The notes beneath the pieces are model-generated. The model made no database searches. It saw nothing but the letters and a program-made list of their open reading frames with translations, and was not told the DNA's origin. DNA of 5,342 nucleotides from a bacterium (GTDB lineage: Bacteria; Actinomycetota; Acidimicrobiia; Acidimicrobiales; Bin134): positions 1-5,342 of the forward strand of contig JAPPKI010000174.1 of the NCBI GenBank assembly GCA_028820035.1. The letters are read 5' to 3'. Positions within the stretch are counted from its first letter, which is position 1. Every line of letters starts with the position of its first letter. A program made the position numbers and the translations under genes. Positions 1-5,342 of this stretch are shown in pieces.

Positions 1-1547
1 GCCAAGCCCTCCTCCACAGCGGCCGCCACCTCGTCGGCGCCGAGCGATTCCAGATCTTTCGCCGCATCGCCCCCCACCCAGCCCTTGCTCTCGAACCGGG
101 GCTGGGCCAGCAAGCGGCCCTCAGCGCGGTTCACCGCCACCACCACGTTGACCACTCCGTGGCTGCCGAGAATGGACCGCTCGCCGAACAGGTCCCGGTC
201 GTTCTCGATCAACCGCCCGTTCACAAAGTAGTAGTCCCCCGAAGTGACCTTTCCCCGGTTGGCCAAACCGCTGTCGCTCAACTCGATCTGCTCGCCGTCG
301 CGAGCGAGGACCACTCGATCCGCGGCCATGCCCATCTTCATCGCCAGATCGGCGTGGGCAACGAGGTGGCGAACCTCGCCGTGAACCGGCACAAAGAACT
401 CAGGGTCGGCCACCGTGTGCAGGGTGCGGAGCTCGTCCTGCTTGCCGTGGCCGGTGGTATGGACGTCTAGTTGCCCGCTGTGGACCACTTCGGCCCCCCG
501 ATCCACCAGGTTGTTGATCATCCGGGCCACCCGGGCCTCGTTGCCGGGGATGGGCGTCGAACTCAACACCACGGTGTCGTCGGGTCCGATATCAATCCAG
601 CGGCTGTCCCCGGTAGCGGCCATGGCCAGGGCGGAGCGGGTCTCCCCCTGCGAGCCGGTGGACACCACGCACACCTGCCCAGGGGAAAACCGATCAACAT
701 CGGCCACATCGATCACCGCATGGTCGGGCATCGTGAGCAAGCCCAGCTCCCGGGCCAGGGCGAAGTTGCGCTTCATAGACAGCCCCAGCGTGGCCACTTT
801 GCGACCCGACTCCACCGCGGCATCCACCACCTGCTGAACCCGGTGAACATGGCTGGAGAAGGCGGCCACTACCAGGCGTCGGCCGGGATGGGCGGCAAAC
901 ACCCCTCGAAGCACCTCTCCAACCTCGGTTTCCGACCGGGAGCTGCCGGGAATCTCCGAGTTGGTGGAATCGCACAGCAGCAGCCGCACTCCATCGGTTC
1001 GGGAGATGGCCCCGATCCGGGCGAGGTCCGTGCGCCGACCGTCCACTGGGTTCAGATCCAGTTTGAAGTCGCTGGAATGCAAGACGACCCCTTGGGAAGT
1101 GCGGATGGCCGAGATCAGCCCCGAGGGAACCGAGTGGGTGACAGGGATGAACTCGCAGTCGAACGAGCCGATGCGGAGCCGGTCGTGGTCGCCGATGGAG
1201 TTGAGGGTTGTGCGGTCGATAACACCCCGCTCCTCCAGGCGGTTGCGGATCAATCCCAGGGTGAAGGGCGAGGCGTAGATCGGAAACGACAGCCATTCCA
1301 GGGCATGGGGCAGCGAGCCGATGTGATCCTCATGGCCGTGGGTGCATATGCAGCCAACGATGCGATCGGCGCGATCGCGCAGGTACTCCAAATCAGGGAG
1401 CACGAATTCAGCACCGGGCATGTCCTCGTCGGGAAACAGGATTCCGCAGTCCAGCAGGAGGACCTCGCCCCCGGATTCGATGGCCGCGCAGTTCCTCCCG
1501 ATATCGCCCAACCCGCCCAGAAAGGTGATCTGAACCGGATCAGCCAT
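1..1547 (-). CDS. rnj: Ribonuclease J, 3' end cut by the window edge
   Basis: RNase J is a cytoplasmic metallo-beta-lactamase/beta-CASP nuclease with 5'-to-3' exonuclease and endonuclease activity in mRNA decay and rRNA maturation. My translation gives 515 complete codons with no stop. The metal-binding motif THGHEDHIG is at residues 69-77 (H70, H72, D74, H75). The further metal ligands H138 (in PVTHSVP) and D160 (in HSSDFKLD) are present. The beta-CASP part carries CDSTNSE (192-198), FSSHVHRVQQV (230-240), STGSQGE (296-302), IPGNE (333-337), HTTGHGKQDE (363-372) and FVPVHGEVRHL (385-395, H389). The C-terminal domain has begun by about residue 460. The M. tuberculosis enzyme is about 558 residues, so roughly 40 residues are missing beyond position 1. 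The start is well fixed: an in-frame TGA lies at 1562-1560, five codons upstream of the ATG, and a GAGGA site precedes it. It follows dapA by 29 bp. HSSD replaces the commoner HTGD, but the aspartate is kept. Confidence 0.96.
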   Translation of the reverse strand, partial: MADPVQITFLGGLGDIGRNCAAIESGGEVLLLDCGILFPDEDMPGAEFVLPDLEYLRDRADRIVGCICTHGHEDHIGSLPHALEWLSFPIYASPFTLGLIRNRLEERGVIDRTTLNSIGDHDRLRIGSFDCEFIPVTHSVPSGLISAIRTSQGVVLHSSDFKLDLNPVDGRRTDLARIGAISRTDGVRLLLCDSTNSEIPGSSRSETEVGEVLRGVFAAHPGRRLVVAAFSSHVHRVQQVVDAAVESGRKVATLGLSMKRNFALARELGLLTMPDHAVIDVADVDRFSPGQVCVVSTGSQGETRSALAMAATGDSRWIDIGPDDTVVLSSTPIPGNEARVARMINNLVDRGAEVVHSGQLDVHTTGHGKQDELRTLHTVADPEFFVPVHGEVRHLVAHADLAMKMGMAADRVVLARDGEQIELSDSGLANRGKVTSGDYYFVNGRLIENDRDLFGERSILGSHGVVNVVVAVNRAEGRLLAQPRFESKGWVGGDAAKDLESLGADEVAAAVEEGL

Positions 1548-1556
1548 CGGCGGGAA

Positions 1557-1561
1557 TCCTC
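1557..1561 (-). promoter_or_regulatory. Ribosome binding site of rnj
   Basis: GAGGA on the minus strand, 9 nt upstream of the rnj ATG at 1547, within the 29-bp gap after dapA. With the in-frame stop just upstream (1562-1560) it fixes the start of rnj. Confidence 0.7.
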
Positions 1562-1576
1562 AATGTGACCGCAGGT

Positions 1577-2470
1577 TCAGCCATCGGCACCGAGTCTTGT
1601 GCCGGCCAGCACCTCAGCAGCGGCCTCGGCCAAACCCTCAGGCTCAACGTCCAGAGGCGGGCGGCAGCGGCCGACCGGGATGCCGATAAGGCGCATCATC
1701 GCCTTCGCCGGAATGGGGTTGGGCGCTGTCAACCCCGTCTCATAGTCAAACGACGGCATGAGGCTGGCATTGATCTTGGCCGCGGCCCCAACGTCGCCCC
1801 CCTCGAAAGTGGCGATCATGTCGGCGTGCTCGGTACCGGCCCAGTGGGTGGCCACCCCGATAACCCCCACCGCCCCCACCGCGAGCAACGGCAGGGTGAG
1901 GCTGTCGTCGCCGCTGTACACCTCAAAGCCCTCCGGAGCCTGGGCGATGAGCGCGGCGGTCTCGGCAGGGTCGCCGGCCGCGTCCTTGATGCCGACGATG
2001 TTGGCGACACCATGAGCCAACTCCAGCAGCGTGGCAGTGTCCGCCTTTCGCCCGGTGCGCACGGGGATGTCGTAGATGAGCACCGGTAGATCGGTGGCCC
2101 CGGCCACCGTGGCAAAGTGCTTGGCCAGGCTGGCTTGCGAAGGCCGGTTGTAGTACGGGGTCACCGACAAGATGCCGTCAGCCCCGGCCTCTTGAGCTCG
2201 CTCGGTGAGCTCAACGGCCGCGGCAGTGTCATTGCTGCCCGCTCCGGCCACCACCGGCGCATCCACCGCAGAGACGACCGTGCCGATGAGGTCGATTTGC
2301 TCGTCGTGGGTCAGCGTCGGCGCCTCTCCCGTGGTGCCCGCCACCACCAGTCCGTCGCTCCCGTTGTCAACCAGCCATTGGGCCAGCGACGCAGCGGTCT
2401 CCAGGTCGAGCGAGCCGTCGTCGGCAAACGGTGTGACCATGGCGGTGAGCACCTTCCCAAATCGAGCCAT
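1577..2470 (-). CDS. dapA: 4-hydroxy-tetrahydrodipicolinate synthase
   Basis: DapA condenses pyruvate with aspartate semialdehyde to 4-hydroxy-tetrahydrodipicolinate, the first committed step of diaminopimelate and lysine synthesis, in the cytoplasm. The 297-residue protein is full length for this class I aldolase TIM barrel. Visible active-site elements are GTTGE (45-49, with T46 and T47), TPYYNRP (104-110, with Y107 of the proton relay), Y133 and R138 in LIYDIPVRTG, and the Schiff-base lysine K162 in GIKDA, followed by YSGDD (185-189). These align with E. coli T44/T45, Y107, Y133, R138 and K161. The ATG at 2470 is preceded by a strong AAGGAG at 5 nt spacing. The gene begins 9 bp after the stop of the regulator-like gene, suggesting translational coupling, and is followed by rnj after 29 bp. 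The adjacent dapB-containing operon supports the DAP assignment over related N-acetylneuraminate lyase-type aldolases. Confidence 0.97.
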   Translation of the reverse strand: MARFGKVLTAMVTPFADDGSLDLETAASLAQWLVDNGSDGLVVAGTTGEAPTLTHDEQIDLIGTVVSAVDAPVVAGAGSNDTAAAVELTERAQEAGADGILSVTPYYNRPSQASLAKHFATVAGATDLPVLIYDIPVRTGRKADTATLLELAHGVANIVGIKDAAGDPAETAALIAQAPEGFEVYSGDDSLTLPLLAVGAVGVIGVATHWAGTEHADMIATFEGGDVGAAAKINASLMPSFDYETGLTAPNPIPAKAMMRLIGIPVGRCRPPLDVEPEGLAEAAAEVLAGTRLGADG

Positions 2471-2475
2471 GGGTT

Positions 2476-2482
2476 CTCCTTA
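2476..2482 (-). promoter_or_regulatory. dapA ribosome binding site overlapping the upstream stop codon
   Basis: TAAGGAG on the minus strand. Its first three bases are the TAA stop of the upstream regulator-like gene, and AAGGAG is the Shine-Dalgarno site, 5 nt from the dapA ATG. A ribosome terminating on the upstream gene would sit on the dapA initiation region, which suggests coupling. It is the strongest ribosome binding site in the window. Confidence 0.75.
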
Positions 2483-3124
2483 CGCTTCAGCGGCGTCGTC
2501 GGCCATCTCAGTTGCCCGATCGATCCCCAGGGTCACCAGGAGATCCTCGTGCAACTCGAACCACACCTCATGGTAGGAATCCATGGAGGGTTTCGTAAAC
2601 CAGTTAAGTTCGCCGCCCTGCACACGAAGCAGCGCGTTGTCGAGCCGCCCTCCATAGTGGCCGAATCGGTCAAGGGCATCGGCTAAGCGAGCGATGATCG
2701 GCTGGACCCGCTGGTTGATCTCGGCCAGACGGGCCACGACCGCGGCGTCGTAGTCGGGATCGGTGTGGTCGTTGAGCGTCTGGTCGCCGCGTACTTGGAA
2801 ATCGGTGCAGACCTCCTTCAACTGAGGGTCCAGCACCCGAAACGACTGATATTGCTCCTGGATGAGGGGTCTGGTGCCGGAACTCTCGATTTCGGCGGCC
2901 ACTAGCCGCTCGGCCTCGGCCCTGCCCTCCCCGAGCAGCATCCACCCCTGGGCTCGCTTACCGTCCCGGTAGCGCACCCAACCCCTCTCCCCCAATTCGC
3001 TCAGGACGCCCGCGGCCTGTTTCGGCGCCAAGCCGGTGGCCAGGGCCACAGATTCAGCGTCAGCCATGCCCTTGGTACGCAGCGCATAGAGGACGCGCCC
3101 CTCCATCCCAGACGAATACGGCAC
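2480..3124 (-). CDS. Winged-helix (MarR/PadR-like) protein of unknown target
   Basis: A 214-residue protein whose N-terminal third looks like a winged helix-turn-helix: a first helix at about 7-18 (GMEGRVLYALRT), helices at about 21-31 and 34-48 (LAPKQAAGVLSELGERGWV, the likely recognition helix), then a short wing (RYRDGKRAQGWMLLGEGR, 51-68). The remaining 140 residues are mostly helical and contain VCTDFQVRGD (105-114), a helix at 125-154, and HEVWFELHEDLLVTLG (185-200). I believe similar C-terminal domains recur in actinobacterial proteins annotated as MarR-like regulators, but I cannot name the domain. There are no membrane segments. A dedicated operator is not visible. Start choice is uncertain: a GTG at 3124, 4 bp after the SURF1 stop, or an ATG at 3106; neither has a clear Shine-Dalgarno site. 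It could bind DNA to regulate this operon or another gene, or use the fold for a non-DNA ligand. Confidence 0.8.
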   Translation of the reverse strand: MPYSSGMEGRVLYALRTKGMADAESVALATGLAPKQAAGVLSELGERGWVRYRDGKRAQGWMLLGEGRAEAERLVAAEIESSGTRPLIQEQYQSFRVLDPQLKEVCTDFQVRGDQTLNDHTDPDYDAAVVARLAEINQRVQPIIARLADALDRFGHYGGRLDNALLRVQGGELNWFTKPSMDSYHEVWFELHEDLLVTLGIDRATEMADDAAEA

Positions 3125-3128
3125 CAGA

Positions 3129-3884
3129 TCAGACTACTTCCGCTTCTCGATCCCGGTCTCCGGGGCGGCCTAGGCGTCTCAGGATGAGGGGGTAGCCCAC
3201 CAGGGCGATAGTGGCGAAGACGAACCATTGGACGGCGTAGGCCAGATGGGATCCCTCCCCGAGGTCGGGAGGGGGAACGGGGACGGGCCAGTCGCCCGCA
3301 GGTGGTGCTTGAGCTTGGAGTTGCAGGTAGACCGGCAACAGGGCGGTATCGAGCTGTTGGGACAGGCGGGTCAGATCGGGGCGGGCCATCTCTGTAAGTA
3401 CCCCGCCAGACGGGTCTGACTGCTGAAGCCCAGCGGCGGTGACCGTAGCCCGAACAAGCCCGACCACCTCCACCTCACCACTGGCAGGGGCGAAGTCGGC
3501 GGGGGAAGTGCCGGTGCCAGCCCCGTGAGGGATCCAGCCCCGGTTGACCGCGACGGCCTCGCCGGTTGGGAGCCGCAGCGGGGTGAGAACCCAAAACCCG
3601 GCAGAACCCTGGAAGGTCCGGTTGCGGATCAAAACCTGATCTTCCACCTGGTAGACACCGACAGCCCGGACCGAGCGAAACTCGATGTTGTCCCCTTCGT
3701 CGTAGTCATCGTCGATGCCGGCCAGGTCTTGAATCTGCACAACTGGGAGTTCGCTGCGACTGGTGATGGTGCTGTTGTGCTCCCGGCGCTCAGACAGCCG
3801 GTGGAGCTGCCAGAACCCAGCGGTGATCATGGCCATCACTGCCAAGAGCACCGCGATGTTCAGCAACAGGCGCCGGAATGACAC
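3129..3884 (-). CDS. SURF1 family cytochrome oxidase assembly protein
   Basis: SURF1 (Shy1 in yeast) helps insert haem into, and assemble, subunit I of aa3-type cytochrome c oxidase. The 251-residue protein has the expected two-helix hairpin architecture: an N-terminal transmembrane helix (about 6-24), a large extracytoplasmic domain, and a C-terminal helix (about 217-236) ending in an Arg-rich cytoplasmic tail. Family signatures are GFWQLHRL (23-30), FRSVRAVGVY (69-78), VNRGWIP (113-119) and HLAYAVQWFVFA (213-224). The length fits bacterial SURF1. The start is GTG at 3884, 13 bp after the dapB stop, with no convincing Shine-Dalgarno site; no better start gives the full first helix. It lies between dapB and the regulator-like gene, with only 4 bp to the latter. 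No oxidase genes are in the window, so its place in a lysine/RNA-decay operon is unexplained. Confidence 0.93.
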   Translation of the reverse strand: MSFRRLLLNIAVLLAVMAMITAGFWQLHRLSERREHNSTITSRSELPVVQIQDLAGIDDDYDEGDNIEFRSVRAVGVYQVEDQVLIRNRTFQGSAGFWVLTPLRLPTGEAVAVNRGWIPHGAGTGTSPADFAPASGEVEVVGLVRATVTAAGLQQSDPSGGVLTEMARPDLTRLSQQLDTALLPVYLQLQAQAPPAGDWPVPVPPPDLGEGSHLAYAVQWFVFATIALVGYPLILRRLGRPGDRDREAEVV

Positions 3885-3897
3885 GACTGGGTCGTCG

Positions 3898-4668
3898 CTA
3901 GATGTCCAGCAGGGTATCGAGGCCCACGATGAGCCCAGGGCGGTTGGGGGCCGCTTTCACCGCGGCCAATACGCCGGGCATGAACGAGGACCGATCAGTG
4001 GAGTCCTGGCGGATGACAAGGGTCTGGCCCTCAGCACCCAGGATCACTTCGTGGTGGGCCACCATCCCCCTCATTCGCACGGCATGGACCCGGATGCCGG
4101 CAGGGCCTTCAGCCCCCCGCACGCCGGACAGCATCTCGTGTTCAGTGGGATCGGGGGCCCAGTCGCCCGACGCCGCCGCCATCTTGTCAACCGTGAGCCG
4201 GGCGGTTCCCGATGGAGCGTCGATCTTGGCATCGTGGTGCAGTTCGATCACTTCGGCGGTATCGAAATAGGGCGCAGCGAGTTCGGCAAAGCGCATCATC
4301 AGCACGGCGCTGATGGCGAAATTGGGTGCAATGATGCATGCCCGCTCTGCCGCGGTGAACGCGGCTTGGAATCGCTCGAGGTCTCCGTCGGTGAATCCCG
4401 TCGTGCCCACGACGGCGTGGATCTGCTGATCGGCCAGCCAGATCAGGTTGTCGCGGGCTGCCTCGGCAACAGTGAAGTCCACCACCACGTCGGCGGCGGC
4501 GTCCACCATCGCCTGCCGGTCGGCAACTGCCACCACACCGCCTGCGGAACCACCGGCCTGGATGGGGTCCACCGCAGCTACCAATTCCAAATCCAGATCA
4601 GCCGCCACCGCCTCACAGACGGTGGCGCCCATTCTGCCCCCCGCGCCGAACACTCCTACCCGAAGCAT
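3898..4668 (-). CDS. dapB: 4-hydroxy-tetrahydrodipicolinate reductase
   Basis: DapB reduces the DapA product to tetrahydrodipicolinate with NAD(P)H, the second step of the diaminopimelate/lysine branch, in the cytoplasm. The 256-residue protein is complete. The Rossmann part has GAGGRMG (8-14), with an acidic D34 at the end of the second strand where the adenosine ribose is usually bound. It also has VVDFT (62-66), VGTTGF (87-92) and APNFAISAVL (114-123). The catalytic signature ELHHDAKIDAPSGTA (142-156) gives H144/H145, K148 and the substrate-binding SGT. The C-terminal HHEVILG...GQTLVIRQDSTDRSSFMPGVLAAV also matches the family. The ATG at 4668 starts the Rossmann strand directly and has only a weak upstream site. 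It is the first gene after a 128-bp gap, so an operon promoter may lie there; SURF1 follows after 13 bp. Confidence 0.97.
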   Translation of the reverse strand: MLRVGVFGAGGRMGATVCEAVAADLDLELVAAVDPIQAGGSAGGVVAVADRQAMVDAAADVVVDFTVAEAARDNLIWLADQQIHAVVGTTGFTDGDLERFQAAFTAAERACIIAPNFAISAVLMMRFAELAAPYFDTAEVIELHHDAKIDAPSGTARLTVDKMAAASGDWAPDPTEHEMLSGVRGAEGPAGIRVHAVRMRGMVAHHEVILGAEGQTLVIRQDSTDRSSFMPGVLAAVKAAPNRPGLIVGLDTLLDI

Positions 4669-4706
4669 GACGCACCAGTTCTGCCCCTGCGCCGACCACC
4701 CTCACT

Positions 4707-4744
4707 CGAAGCGTGAACGAGACGACGAAGCATGGACGAGACGT
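4707..4744. repeat. Two 19-bp tandem units upstream of dapB
   Basis: On the plus strand, CGAAGCGTGAACGAGACGA (4707-4725) is followed immediately by CGAAGCATGGACGAGACGT (4726-4744), with three mismatches in 19 positions. The first 9 bases also recur at the dapB start codon (CGAAGCATG at 4661-4669). The array fills part of the 128-bp gap between pnp and dapB (4669-4796), where I see no gene of normal size, RNA gene or strong terminator. Function is unknown: it could be a pair of regulator-binding sites or simply a local duplication. Confidence 0.6.
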
Positions 4745-4748
4745 TATA
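4743..4748 (-). promoter_or_regulatory. Weak -10 candidate for the dapB operon
   Basis: TATAAC on the minus strand resembles an actinobacterial -10 box, about 75 bp before the dapB ATG. It is the most AT-rich hexamer in the pnp-dapB gap. The only -35-like element, TTGCCA at 4765-4760, is just 11 bp away, which is too short, and nothing good sits at 17-18 bp. The box abuts the tandem repeat. Position in the only large gap is the main support. Confidence 0.25.
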
Positions 4749-4796
4749 GGGCCGAGCGGTGGCAAACCGGCTGGAAAAGTGAAGCCTCGGGCTGGG

Positions 4797-5342
4797 TTAG
4801 CGAGGAGCGCGATCCCGGTCGCGGCCCCGACCGCCGCCTCGGCGATGAGAGCCTCCGCTGGGCCCGAGGTCACCGAACTCGTCGCGTAGCTGAGCCTCGA
4901 AGTCGTCTTCGAAGGAGGCCGCTTGGGACGGGCCTTCCCAGTCACCTCGGTCTCTGCCACCCCGGTCGCTCGAACGGCGGTCGCCGCGATCCCGACGGTC
5001 GTCGCGGCCCCGGCGGTCGTCGCGGGAGCCGCGGGCCCCGCGCTGATAGCGATACCGGCTGCCCCGCACATCAGAAAGGCGGTTGTAGCGGGGGTGGCCG
5101 CGCTCCCCCCGGTAGTCGGGGCGCTGATACCTACGGCCCCGGCGATCATCGCGATCCCGGCCTCCCCGATCATCGGAACGGGAGCCAGAATCGCGTTCGT
5201 CGCTGCTGTCGTCGCCGGTCAACTTGAGGCTGATCTTGCCGTTGGGATCGATGTCCTCAACGACAACCTCAAGGTCATCGCCCAAGGCCACCACGTCCTC
5301 AACCCGCTCCACGCGGCGACCTCGACCGAGCTTGGATATATG
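4797..5342 (-). CDS. pnp: Polynucleotide phosphorylase, C-terminal end only (S1 domain end and Arg/Asp-rich tail)
   Basis: PNPase is a cytoplasmic 3'-to-5' phosphorolytic exoribonuclease with catalytic RNase PH domains followed by KH and S1 RNA-binding domains. Only the last 181 codons are in the window; the catalytic part lies beyond the right edge. The first 41 residues are the end of the S1 domain. [18 protein letters not shown], then [21 protein letters not shown], is the conserved PNPase version of this domain. The remaining 140 residues are low complexity and presumably disordered: 39 Arg and 26 Asp, with many RGG-, RDR- and DDRR-type steps, one acidic/aromatic island ([19 protein letters not shown], 142-160), then a Gly/Arg-rich end. 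Such a long basic tail is unusual for PNPase; it probably adds RNA or protein contacts. The gene ends in TAA, 128 bp before dapB. Confidence 0.93.
   Translation of the reverse strand, partial: HISKLGRGRRVERVEDVVALGDDLEVVVEDIDPNGKISLKLTGDDSSDERDSGSRSDDRGGRDRDDRRGRRYQRPDYRGERGHPRYNRLSDVRGSRYRYQRGARGSRDDRRGRDDRRDRGDRRSSDRGGRDRGDWEGPSQAASFEDDFEAQLRDEFGDLGPSGGSHRRGGGRGRDRDRAPR
4971..5024 (-). repeat. Three in-frame 18-bp units in the pnp tail (RDDRRG-like hexapeptides)
   Basis: Residues 107-124 of the visible pnp product read [18 protein letters not shown], a six-residue period. At DNA level CGGTCGTCGCGG occurs at 4996-5007 and again at 5014-5025, exactly 18 bp apart. Elsewhere in the tail CGCGATCCCG occurs at 4808, 4985 and 5150, all in one codon phase and all encoding RDR. 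This is consistent with growth of the tail by slippage or duplication under coding constraint. Confidence 0.7.

Noticed and set aside
157..161. RNase J HTGD-type motif altered to HSSD (residue 160, at about 1068-1070), considered as a sign of an inactive enzyme
   Set aside because: The metal-bridging aspartate and all other ligands are present. The changed residues are not metal ligands, so loss of activity is not supported.
471..1568. Long plus-strand open frame of 365 codons
   Set aside because: It is antisense to rnj, whose minus-strand frame has all catalytic motifs. The plus-strand product is rich in Gly, His, Gln and Arg with no recognisable domain, typical of shadow frames in GC-rich DNA.
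3763..4716. Plus-strand open frame of 317 codons
   Set aside because: It is antisense to dapB and the start of SURF1, both clear full-length family members. The plus-strand translation shows no domain or ribosome binding site.
4760..4765. TTGCCA as a -35 box for TATAAC
   Set aside because: The spacing is 11 bp instead of about 17, so the pair does not make a normal promoter.
4783..4793. Possible terminator hairpin after pnp (AGCC-CGA-GGCT followed by a short T run)
   Set aside because: The stem is only 4 bp and the T run (TTTT) starts 4 nt after it, too weak to call. No better hairpin was found in the gap.
4613..5173. Minus-strand Ala/Gly/Thr-rich frame of 186 codons
   Set aside because: It lies in another frame of the pnp tail. 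Its repetitive composition is a by-product of the Arg/Asp codon repeats, and it overlaps the true dapB start.

Overview
This window is a compact, GC-rich stretch in which every gene lies on the minus strand. Transcription runs from the right edge to the left edge. The gene content and the order pnp - dapB - dapA - rnj are typical of Actinomycetota, where the same genes lie in the same broad neighbourhood (in Mycobacterium tuberculosis gpsI/pnp, dapB, thyX-dapA-rnj). High GC, GTG starts, few clear Shine-Dalgarno sites and tightly packed genes fit that phylum. An Acidimicrobiia-type lineage is a plausible guess, but the sequence alone does not prove it. A SURF1 gene implies an aerobic, haem-copper cytochrome oxidase-using organism.

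Layout in transcription order: the 3' end of pnp (polynucleotide phosphorylase; the last part of its S1 domain and a long Arg/Asp-rich tail) occupies 5342-4797. A 128-bp gap follows, the only sizeable non-coding stretch, holding a 19-bp tandem repeat and a weak promoter candidate. Next come dapB (4668-3898), a SURF1-family gene (3884-3129), a winged-helix regulator-like gene of unknown target (3124-2480), dapA (2470-1577) and rnj (ribonuclease J, 1547 to beyond the left edge). Gaps from dapB through rnj are only 13, 4, 9 and 29 bp, so these five genes are probably one operon.

The genes serve three themes. DapA and DapB are the two consecutive enzymes that take aspartate semialdehyde into the diaminopimelate/lysine branch, for peptidoglycan and lysine. 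PNPase (3'-to-5') and RNase J (5'-to-3' and endonucleolytic) are major RNA-decay enzymes and bracket the dap genes. SURF1 and the regulator-like protein are inserted between dapB and dapA and have no obvious pathway link to them.

All genes are recognisable and unbroken, apart from pnp and rnj being cut by the window edges. There is no sign of mobile elements, CRISPR, RNA genes or phage. The best candidates for a second look are the disordered PNPase tail with its in-phase hexapeptide repeats, the tandem repeat upstream of dapB, and the uncharacterised regulator-like protein.
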